Source: Suillus spraguei (lineage: Eukaryota > Basidiomycota > Agaricomycetes > Boletales > Suillaceae). Taken from it: a stretch of 64,000 bases of DNA. Each line of letters starts with the position of its first letter. Within the stretch, counting starts at the first letter, position 1. The translations under genes and the position numbers were made by a program. The notes below the pieces were generated by a model. That model was not told the origin of the DNA. It did not search any database and was given only the letters and a program-made list of their open reading frames with translations. Positions 19,296 through 31,576 of this stretch are shown in pieces. The stretch covers positions 84,885-148,884 of the forward strand of contig JABCPU010000156.1 of assembly GCA_016800925.1 (NCBI GenBank). The letters are read 5' to 3'.

Positions 19296-21886
19296 CTAAC
19301 TCCCTTGCTGCCCAGATAAACCACAATATAGATATGGTAACAACCACACATCCATGACAACTAATGCCAGCATGGCCATTGTCGTAGATTTGAATACGTT
19401 GTACAGTAAGGCGATTGAAAAATAAATCATCCTAGCAAGAGGAAAGGTAACTGTCATTAGCCCTAGTCAGAAAGTATCGATCCCACCTACCCCCACATAA
19501 GCATTGCATAAGGAAGACTGTTGACCGTCGCAAGGGCTTTATCCCCGAATAACGTGTCAGTCATACTGTATAGGAAGTCACCCTGTGCAGACTGGTTAGC
19601 ATGAGAGAGATGCGCGCTAAGGCAACGACTGACTGCTTTGTCCGCTGATTCACAACCATATCTTTGGTTTTGACGGACCAACAGGACTGAGATGACCATG
19701 GAGCCAGTTATCGAGATGATCGAGAGATATATAGCAATGACTCCGATCGACTGCGACGTAGAAATGTTTACGTTCGGCACCGCAAGAAAACTCACATTTA
19801 CGGCTAACATGACGGTGGACTAGTGGGGACGAACCCAGGATAAAGTCAGGAAGTGCAATGTTAAGTTGATGATACCCACATAGATGGTGATTCCGGTCCA
19901 CTCTGCCATGAGCTTTGCGTTGTAATCTTTCCACCGCGGTGAGTTGAGGCATTTATCTACCCACACCCTTCTAAGATCGTCCAAGTGTGCCTGTGGTGCC
20001 CAAAAAAGCATGGCGTCCAAGGCAAAAGAAAGACTACTGGTCAGTGGATGAAAACTGGTAATCTCTTTGTATACACATTTGTCAGCATCAAGACGAGCGC
20101 AAGGTAGACCGCAGAAGTTGTAATACTTGGCTCTGCCTTGAAATAAATGAGCTGCGCACCGAAACATCAAAATCAAGAACATACAGAAGTAATGCATGAA
20201 CCTCGCTATGATTAAAAAGTGAATCTCCAGGGCATATATATGTATGTAGCCGTACCAATGACACAAGTGCAGTGAGGGGAATCAGTGTCTTGAGCGCTCT
20301 CTAGAAATATGTAATATTTAGGCTTTTACAAGATTACCAGTTTGAAGAAAACTTTTCACACCTTGAAGTTGGTTGACCAGCTCTAGGATGCTGGAAAGTT
20401 CATCAGCACCAAAAGGCGACAAAGAAGTATCCGAAGTGATGATCTCTAAGTTCTACGTTCAAAAACGAGGAAGAGATATTTGCAGGAGATTGATTACCTG
20501 CACTCGCATGCACAACAACCGCCTTCAGCTCTTTCAGAAGCTTGACTCGATCTAGCTCGTGTTTCGGGTAGCGTTCGCAATGCATCCTACTCGTTTCAGT
20601 TGGAGATGGTCATATTGTATCTAAAACACATTAACAATCAAATTGAAATCGGTCCGACTAGAAGTAAGTTACAGGTAGAGACTCACGATTACAGCCGACG
20701 AACCAGTATTGAGACTCCAAAGCGTATCCTGTTGACTAATTTATATCACGAGCGCCATAAGTTCGCACGACGTACGAATATGACTCGGATCACAAACGCC
20801 TCGAAGATCATCAAAGATAGTCTCTGTCGCTTGGTCGTGATCGTCCAACCAGAAGAGAGTTCGCGTTGCATGATCGACAAAGTAGTACTGACAAGAATCT
20901 GTTTGGTTCGGCACTACTTGCACGACGAGCTCGATATCATCAGCGTCAAAGTTTGGTGATTTTCTGCGTGCTGCGTTGCATAGCTCATCCGCACATCTGT
21001 CCATCAAGTGGAACAAATCTTTATTGATGTGTCCTTCGGTGAACGTTCTCTGTAGGGATCATGGTCGATGGTCGATGGCAAATACATGCTACTTACCTTG
21101 CGGCTATTGTACAGATACAGCGCCCCTTCAGGATGTATACACGGTTGCCATTCACCATTCAACCAAGGACATGATCTGCACTATTTGTAGCCCACTTTCC
21201 TGTAGATACCTGGCCGTTGCACTCACTTATTAGGGAAGGACCTCATGAATGCTGGAATTCCGCTGGAGCAAGATGGATCTCTGGAGGATAACTTCTCAAG
21301 ACTATTCACCGTGATGGGTTATATCCACATACACAAGAGGACGATTCTCATATCGTGATTCGCGATCTACTGCGGATGGTACAAAATGGAGATCGATGGG
21401 GAGGCTATTGGGAGGGATTGCACTTCCAACTGCTGGAGGCGAAGGCATCTGTGGCGCATTAGCGTGCTGTGGAGTGCCTGGAACAAGCATGGCACCCGCG
21501 GTTGTCGAAGCCACCGGGCTCGCTGCACCCGGCGAGGTAGTATGAAGCGGTAATAGCATCGGCAAGGTGGACTGGGAATACCGTGCATTGAAAGTCCCAG
21601 TCAAACTTGGATACGAGTCTACAGTGGAAGACTTGGTGTTAGTGTCATACGAGATTGGAACATGAACCTTGGACACAAAGCGTCGAAAACATGACACGAG
21701 GATGAGCAGTCGCCGTGCAGATGAAGTTGCAAGCGTCGTCAGTATTTGAAGCAGACGCTTCAAGAGCTTTCGAATGAACGCCACGTTCGACATCCGTTGA
21801 TCCTTGTTGTCTGTTGTCAGCATCAGCAAACGCGTACTCTTGGCAGTGCTGTCCTTCCGTTCCCACGGTCTCTCAGACCCGGCCAT
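19296..21886 (-). CDS. WW-like, C-terminal multi-pass membrane protein
   Basis: A minus-strand, many-exon gene; best start ATG 21886, stop TAG at 19298-19296. Exons read with confidence: about 21886-21315 (Ser/Pro-rich head with a hydrophobic LLILVSCF stretch), about 21200-21090 and 21050-20790 (GEWQPCIHPEGALYLYNSRK, then ELVVQVVP, YYFVDHATRTLFWLDDHD), about 20450-20370 (ITSDTSLSPFGADELSSILE), about 20200-19880, 19819-19491 and 19431-19296. The C-terminal part includes AKYYNFCGLPCARLDADKCV and the hydrophobic segments STVMLAVNVSFLAVP, IGVIAIYLSIISITGSMVIS, ALLYNVFKSTTMAMLALVVM. This matches an Agaricomycete-specific family with a WW-like motif and three or four terminal membrane helices, of unknown function. 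Joins in the 5' half are uncertain. A partial copy of its first exon lies at 25400-26393. Confidence 0.7.
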
Positions 21887-23126
21887 CAATATTTCAATGT
21901 TCACCTATATTGATAGGCTTTTGACAAGCGTTACAGTTATATATGGGAAACTAGTCAGAGTCTAAGAGACCTGCTCATCATGCATCGGTTAGTCGACTTC
22001 TTCATTCACTGACAAACATTTCATGGTGTAAGACAGTGCGGTCATGCGATATAGATTGGCTCTCTTCGCTATTACTCAAAGACAAAAAATTGAATCTAAA
22101 AAAAACCCCGCTTTCAACAGGCTCCTTGGACCACTATTTTTAACTTGAAGCAGTGTCATCCTGCACCCTCCTCAGAGGTGTACCGGAAGCTGGCAGTAAC
22201 TTTCAATGTCTCAATACTCGTGCAGTATGACATTAACTCAACCAACAGAACATGCCATCACTATTATCACAGATACCACTTACCACTGGCAACCGTGATA
22301 TTCAAGGTGCTTCCCGTAGTCGCCGCTACCGCATTGACGACTGGAGTATCATCGCACCTTGGTATTGCCATAAAGCATGCTGGATGGTGAACTTGATTCT
22401 TACTCTGCATCAGCTGCGTGTCCATCCAATGCACGAACGGTCAATGTTAAAGAAGACATTGGCTGGATTTCATGTATCAATTTGATACTTTCTATCCTGT
22501 CACATCTAAAATTCCTGTTTTTCTGACTGTTTCGCTACCTTTTCCCTCTTGAACCATTTCTTCGTCCTGCGCAACGGACACTATGTGTATGGATTGCGGC
22601 CTGAGCGAAGCGGGCATAATATCGTGCGCGCTTGAAGGTTGAATACGATGGTCATTGACCATGCTATTCTTATGATGCACTTCATGATGTGACACGGTCT
22701 TGATTGTGCTATACGCAATTATACCAGAACCGAAGCTCAGCTTGACGCTGGTTTCGGCTCATCTTCATTTTCGAGGACTTCCTGTTTATTGTCAGGCCAT
22801 GGGGAAGTTCGTGCACAATGAGGTTTGCCTCTCCTTCAACTATTTACATCTCAGGCTGAGTCGTTCTGTTGCCAGGATAGTTGTGGAAGATTGAATAGAC
22901 TATTAGGGGTGGTGCCGGTGATTCCGAAGTCTTGTGAGTTTCTCGCTACTCTATCATCTGCGAGCTCATTCAAAAGTACTGTGCATCGTGCGTAGGGATT
23001 ACATGTACACTTTATGCTACGACAAGCATCACTCGATGTAAAAATCAACACAGCGTCTCCTTGAGGCATTGTGGATTTCCGTCAATAGTAACTTATGACC
23101 CAGCTATGAAGCATTTTGGACTAGTA
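21887..23126. other. Intergenic; conserved between the two duplicated blocks
   Basis: No convincing gene on either strand. Several stretches (for example 22140-22400 and 22530-22900) reappear at 26635-26860 and 26990-27300 with moderate divergence, including indels that break every short frame. This argues against a protein-coding role and for passive duplication. It holds the upstream region of the membrane-protein gene and the 3' end of the aldo/keto reductase gene. Confidence 0.55.
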
Positions 23127-24118
23127 TTATAATGCTCCCCTAATGAATCGGTAGAATTTGTAGTGACGCTGCGCCCCAGCATTTTCAATTGACTCCATCT
23201 CCTCAGCCGTCAATTTTGGAACCCTGGCAGTATCAATATACTCTCTCATTCTATCTGCCTTGCTCGAAGTGCTGATCGACGATATGTAAGCATCACAAAA
23301 ACATAGCATGTCCAGAACAGATGGAACTTACGTGACAACCAGGATACCATGGTGCTGCAACCATTTGATGAGTACCTGGCCGATTGACACAGGTCGTCCT
23401 CGAGCGGACTCAAGACGTGCCCGTATTTCCTCGATGACGGGATCCAAGGGTCCTCCGGGCGCGCGAAACAGAGGCGTCAGGCCACCATAAGAGGATGTAA
23501 TGATGCCGTGCTCTTTATGTAATGCTATCACAGGCTGTAAAGACTTCCACACATACGGGTGGATCTTAACCTTTCATTGGAGTTGTTGAAAATTAGTAAT
23601 GTCGACGCTGAGGCAATCTAACTCACTTGGTTGACTGAAGGCGGAAACTCAGCGCCCTCCAAGATCTCTTGCAAATGCGCAACATCGAAATTCGATACAC
23701 CAATGGACTTCGTCCGTCTTTCTTTTTTGCACTCCTCCATCATCTTCCACACCTCCTTCAGTCGGCCTGCATGGTGTCTGGGCTTGTGCACAAGGTACAG
23801 ATCTACATATTCTGAGCCTAGTTTCTTCAACGACACCTGCAGCGCGGTCTTCGCAGTTTGGTCGAGCTGCAGTCGATCGAGTTTAGTGGTAACGAAGAGC
23901 GCAGAGCGCGGGATTCCGGATGCCCTGATTGCCATCCCCAAGCTCTCTTCATTCTCATACATCTGGGCACCATCGAGGTGCGTGAAACCGTTGGCGATGG
24001 CGTTTTCAACAGGGTTCTGTACATCTTGCAGGCGGTGCGCCGAACCGGTGCCAAATGCGATCCAGGGGACTTCATTGCCGTCGTTGAAAGTGAGTGTGGA
24101 TATCGTCATGCTGTCCAT
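23127..24118 (-). CDS. Aldo/keto reductase (copy 1, intact)
   Basis: Three exons: 24118-23627, 23570-23332, 23271-23127; 291 aa, all joins in frame. The protein begins MDSMTISTLTFNDGNEVPWI. The AKR barrel motifs are FGTG (residues about 22-25), the catalytic tyrosine in GFTHLDGAQMYENEESLG, lysine in FVTTKLDR, histidine in VDLYLVHKP, SIGVSNFDV, and the NADPH-binding end VSIGQVLIKWLQHHGILVVT followed by TSSKADRMREY. The catalytic Asp-Tyr-Lys-His set is present. It should reduce aldehydes or ketones with NADPH in the cytosol; the substrate cannot be told. The length is typical of the short fungal GCY1-like group. A broken tandem copy lies 4.4 kb to the right. Confidence 0.9.
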
Positions 24119-24862
24119 GTGAAGTCAACGATGTGATCTAGACCATGGAGTAGCGGTACTTATACCTGCAGTTCTCTATTATCAATGTAACTTGAACGGA
24201 CCACCAAACCTAGTCAGCGGATGATGCACAAACCCAATTTATACCTCGAACATGAGGCCCGGATCTAAAAGAGTCAACTCGTTCAAAGCAAGTTCAAAAG
24301 TTGTTCTGAACAACTTGCATTTGGTATAGCTCAGGGCATACGTTCGTAAATGATGTTCTGGCTTATCCGAGCGAAAAATACTGTTCTTGGACACTTACTA
24401 GTATTTCAGTTGTTAACATAATACGAATATATATTTGAAACATGTCATAGGCTGTTGCCTGTTCAGATGACCGAATTATTGTGCTGACGAGTAGATGACG
24501 TTACAAGGGAATGCACACTTACAAAATTACTGAAACGGACGCTTAACTTGCGCGCGTTACGGACACTTACGAACGCTCACGACTTCACTGCTAGCGCACT
24601 CTGAAGATAACATGGGCTTGATTTGATCTCTAAAATAATATAGACGACATGGTGCAGTTGAGCCGCAACGAAACAAAAAATGCAACTAGTGCGAGTGTGA
24701 GCACAAAACATTGATACACCTGCAGTGCTCACGAACTGTGATTGTACTAACTCGACCAAAAACGGACGTTACGAACGCTTTGACCTGAGCTAACTAAAAA
24801 GCATATGCACACGAGCATCTTGTGAGCGCTTTCGAACCAAGTCACATTTGCTGATGCCGGCC
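24119..24862. other. Intergenic, no gene seen
   Basis: Upstream region of aldo/keto reductase copy 1. The first 150 bp are matched beyond copy 2 (28555-28745), which marks the extent of the duplication. Short repeated words (CGGACGCTTAAC, CGGACACTTACGAACGCT, CGGACGTTACGAACGCT) occur at about 24535-24780. No frame resembles a gene. Confidence 0.5.
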
Positions 24863-25378
24863 CCATGTACCAAATCGATATGTGATATCACTGGAACACA
24901 AGAACGTATTGGCATGCAAGACTATACGAAAGCAATGTAAGTTGAGATTACGCACCGATACGAACGAACACCGAGGAACTTCCTTGATACTAGAGTGGCT
25001 TTCATATTGTCAATAGTTGAATGCATCGAAGAGCAGGCGAATGGGTAAATGAGGTCTCTATGCACACAAAGGATAGACCGCAGCTCTGCGGGAGCAAGGA
25101 TAGGGAAAGAACACACCACCTTTTAAATATGAAGTCAAGTGGGCGGCCGAGAGCCAGAACTCTCGTACCTATGCTATGGTGGGACGTTATAACCAGATTG
25201 CGACTTAGTAGGAAGATAAAGAAGAAATGCTCACATACGACGTTGAGAACCAAGGTCGGGGAGAGGATCCAGTTAAACTCTCAACGAAAATGTGGAGAGA
25301 AAAAGATATATACGTCAATGGTGAAATCCTATTGGGCGAGTGAAGAAACACGGAGATGCGGGTTTGCGGAATAGTAGG
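24863..25378. repeat. WD40-gene upstream block, copy 1
   Basis: This block is one of three: here, at 28867-28987 joined to 35001-35280, and at 50219-50790. All share CATGTACCAAA-type starts, GCAAGACTATACGAAAGCAA, TTCCTTGATACTAGAGTG and the run through AGTCGATAGTTGAATGCA. In the other two copies the block leads into a WD40 gene or pseudogene. Here the WD40 gene is missing and duplication unit 2 follows. Confidence 0.75.
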
Positions 25379-25399
25379 ACCGTTGCTTAGCTGTTACAC

Positions 25400-26393
25400 T
25401 CACTGATCGGAGAAGGACCTCATGAATACAGAATTCCGCTGGAACGAGATGGATTTCTGCAGCATAACTCCTCAAGGCTATTCGCCGTGATGAGTTCTAC
25501 ACACATACACAAGGGGACGATTCTCGTATCGTGATTCGCGATTTACGGCATATCGAACAAAATGGAGATTGATGGGGAAGCTATTAAGAGATATTGCACT
25601 ACCGACTGCTGGAGCGTCTGGAACGAGCATGGCACCTGCAGGTGTTGAAGCCACGAAGCTTGCTGCACCCGGCGGAGTAGTGTGACATCAGGAAATCATG
25701 AGTTTACCTATTCCTTACTTATTTCAAACTTTTCCCACTTATTCCAAATGGATCTACTTATTATTATTTCTCTTAAATTACCACCTGGTCCCAACTGAAC
25801 TATCAGGATCTGTTAGCCATCATTATAAATGTGTGCTATAAAATTATTGGACTCTTAATTTGCAAAATAGTACCTCAAGAGAATATTTGAGAAATAAAAT
25901 CATCAGCATTAATGTGTCACTCGAGCTTCATACTAGTCACTAATTGTTGGTCTTATGCAATGAAACTTGTCTCTCAGGCCCAACAAACATATTGGAATAC
26001 TCAATTTTGAAGCAGTTGTCAAATTTCAGAAAAAAAGTAGGTCCATTTGAAATAAGTGGGAAAAGTTTGAAATAAGTAAGGAATAAGTAAACTCATGATT
26101 TCCTGATGGAAGTGGTAATGACAAGGTGGACTGGTAATACGTGCACTAGAAGTTCAAGTCAAGACAGTACAGCTTGGACACGAGTCTACAACGGAAAGCT
26201 TGGTGTTAGCAGTGTTATGCGAAATTGGAACATAACCTTGGATACAAAGCGTCGATTCAAAGCATGAGACGAGAATGACCAGTCGCCGTGCAGATGAAGT
26301 TGCCAGCATCGCCAGTATTTGAAACAGATGCTTCAAGAGCTTTCGAATCAACACCATGTTCGACATCCGTTTTCTGGACTCCAGTATCAGCAA
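25400..26393 (-). pseudogene. Partial copy of the membrane-protein gene 5' exon
   Basis: Matches the first exon of the gene at 19296-21886. For example MSNMVLIRKLLKHLFQILAM with ATSSARRLVILVSCF corresponds to MSNVAFIRKLLKRLLQILTT with ATSSARRLLILVSCF. It is broken by a 423-bp MITE at 25686-26108, by indels and by stops. The WW-like and membrane parts are not present to the left of it. It is a dead fragment carried along with the reductase gene. Confidence 0.75.
25686..26108. mobile_element. MITE family A, copy 1
   Basis: A 423-bp element with about 74-bp terminal inverted repeats beginning CATCAGGAAATCATGAG, flanked by GA on both sides (25684-25685 and 26109-26110). The undisturbed paralogue at 21545-21560 reads straight through the insertion point, which confirms the element's ends. 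It has no coding capacity. The second copy is at 46493-46908 in inverted orientation. Confidence 0.9.
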
Positions 26394-27552
26394 GCGGCTC
26401 TTACATAAACATGTTGCATACCGTTTTTCTTCCGGTCTCCGGACCTGCTTTGGTCAGTCAACTGAAACTAGTTAGAGTCTAAGAGACTGCTTATCATGCT
26501 TCGGTTAGTCGACTTCTTCATTCACTGACAAAAATCTCATGGTGTAAGACAGGAAAGTAATCCGTTACGATCATGTAACCTGGGTCGACCGTCTCTTAGG
26601 GAATGAACCGCTATTAACAGGCTCCTTGGGCCACCAGTTTTAACCAGTGCTATCCTGTACCCTCCTCAGAGGAGTACCAGAGGCTGCCAGTAACTCTGAA
26701 TGTCCCAATGTTTATGCGCCATGCGACATGATCACAGAAACCACCTGCCACTGGCAACTATAATATCCAACACGCTTCCTTAGTCACCGCTACCGCATTG
26801 ATAACTGGAGTATCATCGCACCTTGGTATTACAATAAAGCATGCTGGATGGTGAACTCAATTCTTACTCTGGATCAGCCGCGTGTGCATCCAACACACGG
26901 ACAGCCAATGTTAAAGAAGACATGGGACGGATCTGGTGCATCATTTTGATATTCTATGCTGTCATACCCAACACTCCCTCCTGCCTTTCTGATCGTTTCG
27001 CTACCCCTTCCCTTTTGAACCATTTTTTTGTTCTGCGCAACGGACACTGTGTATGGATTGCAGCCTGAGCAGGCATAATATCATGTGCGCTCGAAGGTTG
27101 AATGTGATGGCCATTGACTATGCTATTCTGTACACTTCATGATGTGACATGGCTTTGATTGTGCTGTGCGCGTTTCCACTAGAACCGAAGTCAGCTTGGT
27201 GCTTGTTTCGGCTCATCTTCATTTTCTAGGACATTCGTGCACAAAGAGGTTTACCCCTCCTTTAACTGTCTACATCTAGGCTTCAGTCGTTCTTGCCAGG
27301 GATAGATGTGGAAGATTGAATGGACTATCAGGGTCAGTTGTGCCGGTGATTCCGAAGTCTAGTGAGTATTTTCGCCACTCTATTCTCGTCTGCAAGCTCA
27401 TTCAGAAGTACTGTATTATCACGCGTAGGGATCATATGTATACTTCATGCTATTACAAGTCTCGCTCGATGTGAAACCCACTCACAACCTACAAACAGTG
27501 TCTCCTGACAGCATATGGATTTGATTTCCGTTAATGCTAATCTATGACCCAA
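26394..27552. other. Noncoding part of duplication unit 2
   Basis: Aligns piecewise with 21900-23126 of unit 1. No gene is seen. The short frames here are not conserved between the two units. Confidence 0.55.
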
Positions 27553-28550
27553 TTACGAAGCAGTGTCATAATGTTCCTCTAATCGTTCGGACAATACTAA
27601 GAATTTGTAGTAAAGCTGCGCCCCAGCATTCTCAATCGACTCGATCTCCTCAGCCGTCAAATCTGGAACCATGGCAGTATCAAGATACTCTCTCATCCTA
27701 TCTGCCTTGCTCGAAGTGCTGATCGACACTATGTAAGCATTCACAACAGTATAGCATAAAGATGAAACTTACGTGACGACCAGGATGCCGTACTGCTGCA
27801 ACCATTTGATGAGTACCTGGCCGATTGATACAGGTTGCCCTCGAGTGGACTCAAGACGTGCCCGTATTTCCTCGATGACGGGATCTAGAGGTCCTCCAGG
27901 CGCTCGGAAGAGAGGCGTTAGGCCACCATAGGAGGATGTGATGATGCCGTGCTCTTTATGCAACGCTATCACAGGCTGTAAAGATTTCCACACATACGGA
28001 TGGATCTCAACCTTTAATTGGGGTTACTGAAGGTAGTAACACTAATACTGAGGCAATTTAACCGACCTGATTGACCGAAGGCGGAAATTCAGCGCCCTCT
28101 AAGATCTCTTGCAGATGTACAACATCGAAATTCGACACACCAATGGACTTCGCCTGTCTTTCCCTCTTGCACTCTTCCATCATCTTCCACACCTCCTTCA
28201 GTCGGCCTGCATGGGGTCCGGGTGTGTGCACAAGGTACAGATCTACATATTCCAAGCCTAGTTTCTTCAACGACACCTGCAGCGCGGTCTTTGCAGTTTG
28301 GTCGGGCTGCAGTCGATCGAGTTTAGTGGCAACAAAGAGCGTAGAGCGCGGGATTCCAGAGGCCCTGATTGCTATGCCCAAACTCTCTTCATTCTCGTAC
28401 ATCTGAGCACCATCGAGGTGCGTGAAACCGTTGGCGATGGCGTTTTTCAACAGGGTTCTGTGCATCTTGCAGGCGGTGCGCCGAACCGGTGCCGAATGCG
28501 ATCCAGGGGACTTCATTGCCGTCGTTGAGAGTGAGTGTGGATATTGTCAT
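27553..28550 (-). pseudogene. Aldo/keto reductase (copy 2), frameshifted
   Basis: Same three-exon layout as the intact copy at 23127-24118. The first ATG has become ACG; the next in-frame ATG is at 28550. One extra A (T on the plus strand, in the run at 28443-28447) shifts the frame after residue about 33, just before the GFTHLDGAQMYENEESLG motif. Downstream of that the sequence is well kept: FVATKLDR, VDLYLVHTP, SIGVSNFDV, VSIGQVLIKWLQQYGILVVT, TSSKADRMREY. The C-terminus differs (ends LEEHYDTAS). With a single break and otherwise conserved sequence, it is either a young pseudogene or an intact gene with a sequence error. Confidence 0.8.
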
Positions 28551-29111
28551 GCTGTCCGTGTGAAGTCAACGATGTGACCTAGACCATGTAGTGGCGGTAC
28601 TTATACCTGCGGTTATCTATTATCAATGTAGCTTGAGCGGAGATCAGCCAGCAAAATCACCAAACCTAGTCTATGTCTATGTCTTCTATCTTTTGCAACG
28701 GGCCGTCAGCGGGATGCACAAACCTATATTTATACCTCGAATAGGATGGGTCATACAAATGCAGATTCATTTAACGCGTAAAGGTGAAAGTATAACATTA
28801 TCAATTAATTACCTGTTCAGAGAACTGAATTATTGTGTCGACAAGTAGACGACGTCACAAGGCAATACATGTACCAAACGCCAAGTTAGATCACTAGAAC
28901 GTAATGGTATGCAAGATTATACGAAAGAAATGCGAGTTGAGATTACCCACCAATACGAATGAACACAAAGGCACTTCCTCGATACTACATCAGGAAAACC
29001 CTCCCATGTAAACTTAGATAAATTAGAGACTTTTTTGACAGCTGTCAAAATTTGAAGTAGCTGGCTCTAAGAGCGATAGCGCAGTGCAGGCTAACGATAA
29101 TCATTGGCAAC

Positions 29112-31333
29112 CTAGCGCAGTGTAACAAAACTATATCGATCTATGTATGTATTTACATAAAATGATGAACACTCGTCAAGAACGTTGGAAGAGGTCCATT
29201 CACGAGGAGCCACAGGTCCGAAATGCGGAATCAAATGCGCGCTACAACGAATGTTGCTGATTGGTATAATGCTGGCCATACGTTCTCCGTTTTTGATGAT
29301 GCGCAAAACCTTGTGCAAGCCATGATCTCGGTTAGGTACGCAGAAGGGAGAGAACCATTCAACATATGCGAGATGTTGAGGGGGCTGGAATGTGGATGGG
29401 AAAAGTTTCGGGACGGCTTTGGGAGGGATCGAAAATATAACACGGACTTGCGCAATTCGATATCCTGTTGAATAGTACTAGCTACTGAGTACCAGTCAAT
29501 AGAACGATTCAGAACACTTACCTTTGGTGCCGAGTGAACCACCTGTACCATCATTAACAAACACAGTATCAAATCGTGGTGCGACACTGTCGGACGCAAA
29601 TGTTCCTGACCGCATCAGGAAATTCACACATTCCTTAACATGCTTAATCAGCTTAACTCACTTATCTCAAAACTTGTTTGCTCTCTCTCACATCATTCAC
29701 CTGGCATATCTTATATTTTTTGAGTGCGAAATACAATAAAACATGTATATAAATATATCTCAACTTTTTTTTTCTGAATTCATTCACATTGAAATTTTGG
29801 ACAAGTAGATTCAATTTCACCAAGGCAGTTAAGTGTAAATAAGTTCGCATAAGGGCACATCAAGGAATGTGTGAATTTCCTGATGCGTCCAGGACGTGCA
29901 TGGACACTATCAACAGTGACTGGAGAATCGTCATGACCACGAACATCAGCCGAGAGCCATTTCACCTTGTGAAAGACTGATAGTGTTCGAAATGGGATGT
30001 GGATATTGGCTGCTCGATCTTCGAGCTGCCTGGCTGTAACAGTAGTGTTGGCAGAAGTGTGACTTTGGCAACATAATGTGCGAGAGATTCGTTAAAGTGC
30101 GTGGCGCCATATTCATTCACAACCCTGTCCGTGGTGACTGCCTTGACTGTAGGATGCTTTGTCATCGTTTGAGTACGATGAAATGTCATTTCGGGGGGAC
30201 GTGGCTGATGTGGACATGCAGTGTTACCAATAAGTCTCCACTGAATGTATGTAGATAATACGAACCTGACTATTCCACCACCATTTTCCGGTATGCATCT
30301 CATGATATAAACGAATCATTTCGTCTTTGTCGGCATAGTGACGTTCAGGAGCAAAGACGAGAAAGTCAGCAAAATTTGGATCACTGAAAAGAGCCTTGAT
30401 ACATTCAATGATATCGCGAAAGTAGACATCAAATGCTTCATTGGCGACAACAATCTGTTTCGCGTTTGAATTTTGGACGGCCCGGAAGTTCGTTGTCAAT
30501 TATCTTGTTCAACTCTCGCATATTCTTGAAGGAAAGACCAAGCTTTTCGCTAAGCTGGAGGTGTCATGATTAGATTATCCTTGCGCTCGACAGAAGCACA
30601 GACTTACACCCTTGATCGAGACAAGTTCTGAGAATGCTGTTGAGCTTGAACCTCATAATTTTGCCCAATGAGCCATATTCCAATCAAGCTTTGAGGCAAA
30701 CGGAGCATAAATATTGTCTGCACTCGAGTCATCAAGCTGTGCATGGTAGGTTGCATTGCTTGGCTGCTTGACGACATCAACAGGTTGTCCGGCTCGTATA
30801 TCAGGGTACCGGACAATTGTGGGTGCCTGTTCGTGTTCGTGAAGTCACTGTTGTGCCATATGCCGAGCATCTTGGCCTTGATCTGCAGTAGGTGGGTGGA
30901 AGGCGTCATTGTGCACAGGCACAGGCGCTACAGGAGGTTCCCAATCATCATGACCATCAATGTCATGATGTTCACCATGCGCAGGAGTGGCAGGACTCGG
31001 AGGCACTGGTACTGCGGCAGGAGGTTCCCATTCATCGTGATCACCCGGGCCAATGTCATACCCTAAGTCGTCTTCGTCCAAATGCTCCTCGTCATCTGAG
31101 CCTGGCCATGCAAGCTTGTCCTCAGCGTATGTTCCAAAAAAATCACCTTCGAACATGGCATGATCTGGATCAGGAGCATCTATATCTCCTTCGTTTGGTG
31201 GGTCTGGAGCAAATTGCCGTGAGGAAAGATATAGGGTGTGACAGTCAGGATTGGTGGTCTTTGCGAGATGCTGGCTATAACCTGTGATTGACGCAAGTTG
31301 TTTATCACAGGCGGGACATGTTATTTGAGGCAT
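29112..31333 (-). pseudogene. Plavaka transposase, internally deleted and MITE-interrupted
   Basis: Starts at ATG 31333 with a zinc-finger-like head (MPQITCPACDKQLASITGYS, then QHLAK). A long acidic/proline linker follows. Then come DPNFADFLVFAPERHYADKD and LYHEMHTGKWWW (about 30440-30290), KHPTVKAVTTDRVVNEYGAT (about 30180-30100), and the end [20 protein letters not shown] with [20 protein letters not shown] (about 29290-29150). These are N- and C-terminal blocks of Plavaka transposases. The block between HTGKWWW and KHPTVKA, which in relatives holds the SDKT.VT core and the DDE catalytic residues, is missing. MITE B1 (29613-29885) sits in a C-terminal exon. The copy is non-autonomous. Confidence 0.8.
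29613..29885. mobile_element. MITE family B, copy 1
   Basis: A 273-bp element with 24-bp terminal inverted repeats starting CATCAGGAAATTCACACATT. It is flanked by CG on both sides (29611-29612 and 29886-29887). I count only about three differences from copy 2 at 46203-46475, so it moved recently. It lies inside a coding exon of the Plavaka transposase. Confidence 0.9.
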
Positions 31334-31576
31334 GCTCTGTATTAATTTTATGAAAAAAATTGAACACTGGGTGTCTGAAAATCACTCACAACGCGTCTCC
31401 CAACAGTACAAGTGAATCGCAATTCTGACGGCCAGAAAAGAGAGGTGGTGTCACCAGCATGTCAAAGGCGAGGCTCTACCAAAGTAAAAAAAATTGGGTA
31501 AGTGATGACAGGATGCCATATGCGCAGTATTGGCAAATCCAAATCTTGCAGCAATGGAAGCAACTCATTAATTATG

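Larger units (their letters stand above)
25390..28745. repeat. Segmental duplication, unit 2 (copy of about 21225-24260)
   Basis: Unit 2 repeats, in the same order and orientation, the 5' exon of the membrane-protein gene, the noncoding stretch, and the aldo/keto reductase. The left boundary matches well: GAAGGACCTCATGAAT, TTCCGCTGGA, GACGATTCTC and ATCGTGATTCGCGAT occur in both units (21235-21365 and 25405-25545). Unit 2 has gained a MITE (25686-26108). Divergence is moderate, with many small indels, so the event is not recent. Confidence 0.85.

Noticed and set aside
22145..22485. Possible small secreted protein on the plus strand
   Set aside because: The frame is not conserved in the duplicated block at 26690-26930; indels there break it.
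30892..31287. Plus-strand 131-codon frame
   Set aside because: Antisense to the first exon of the Plavaka transposase, which has a recognisable protein on the minus strand.
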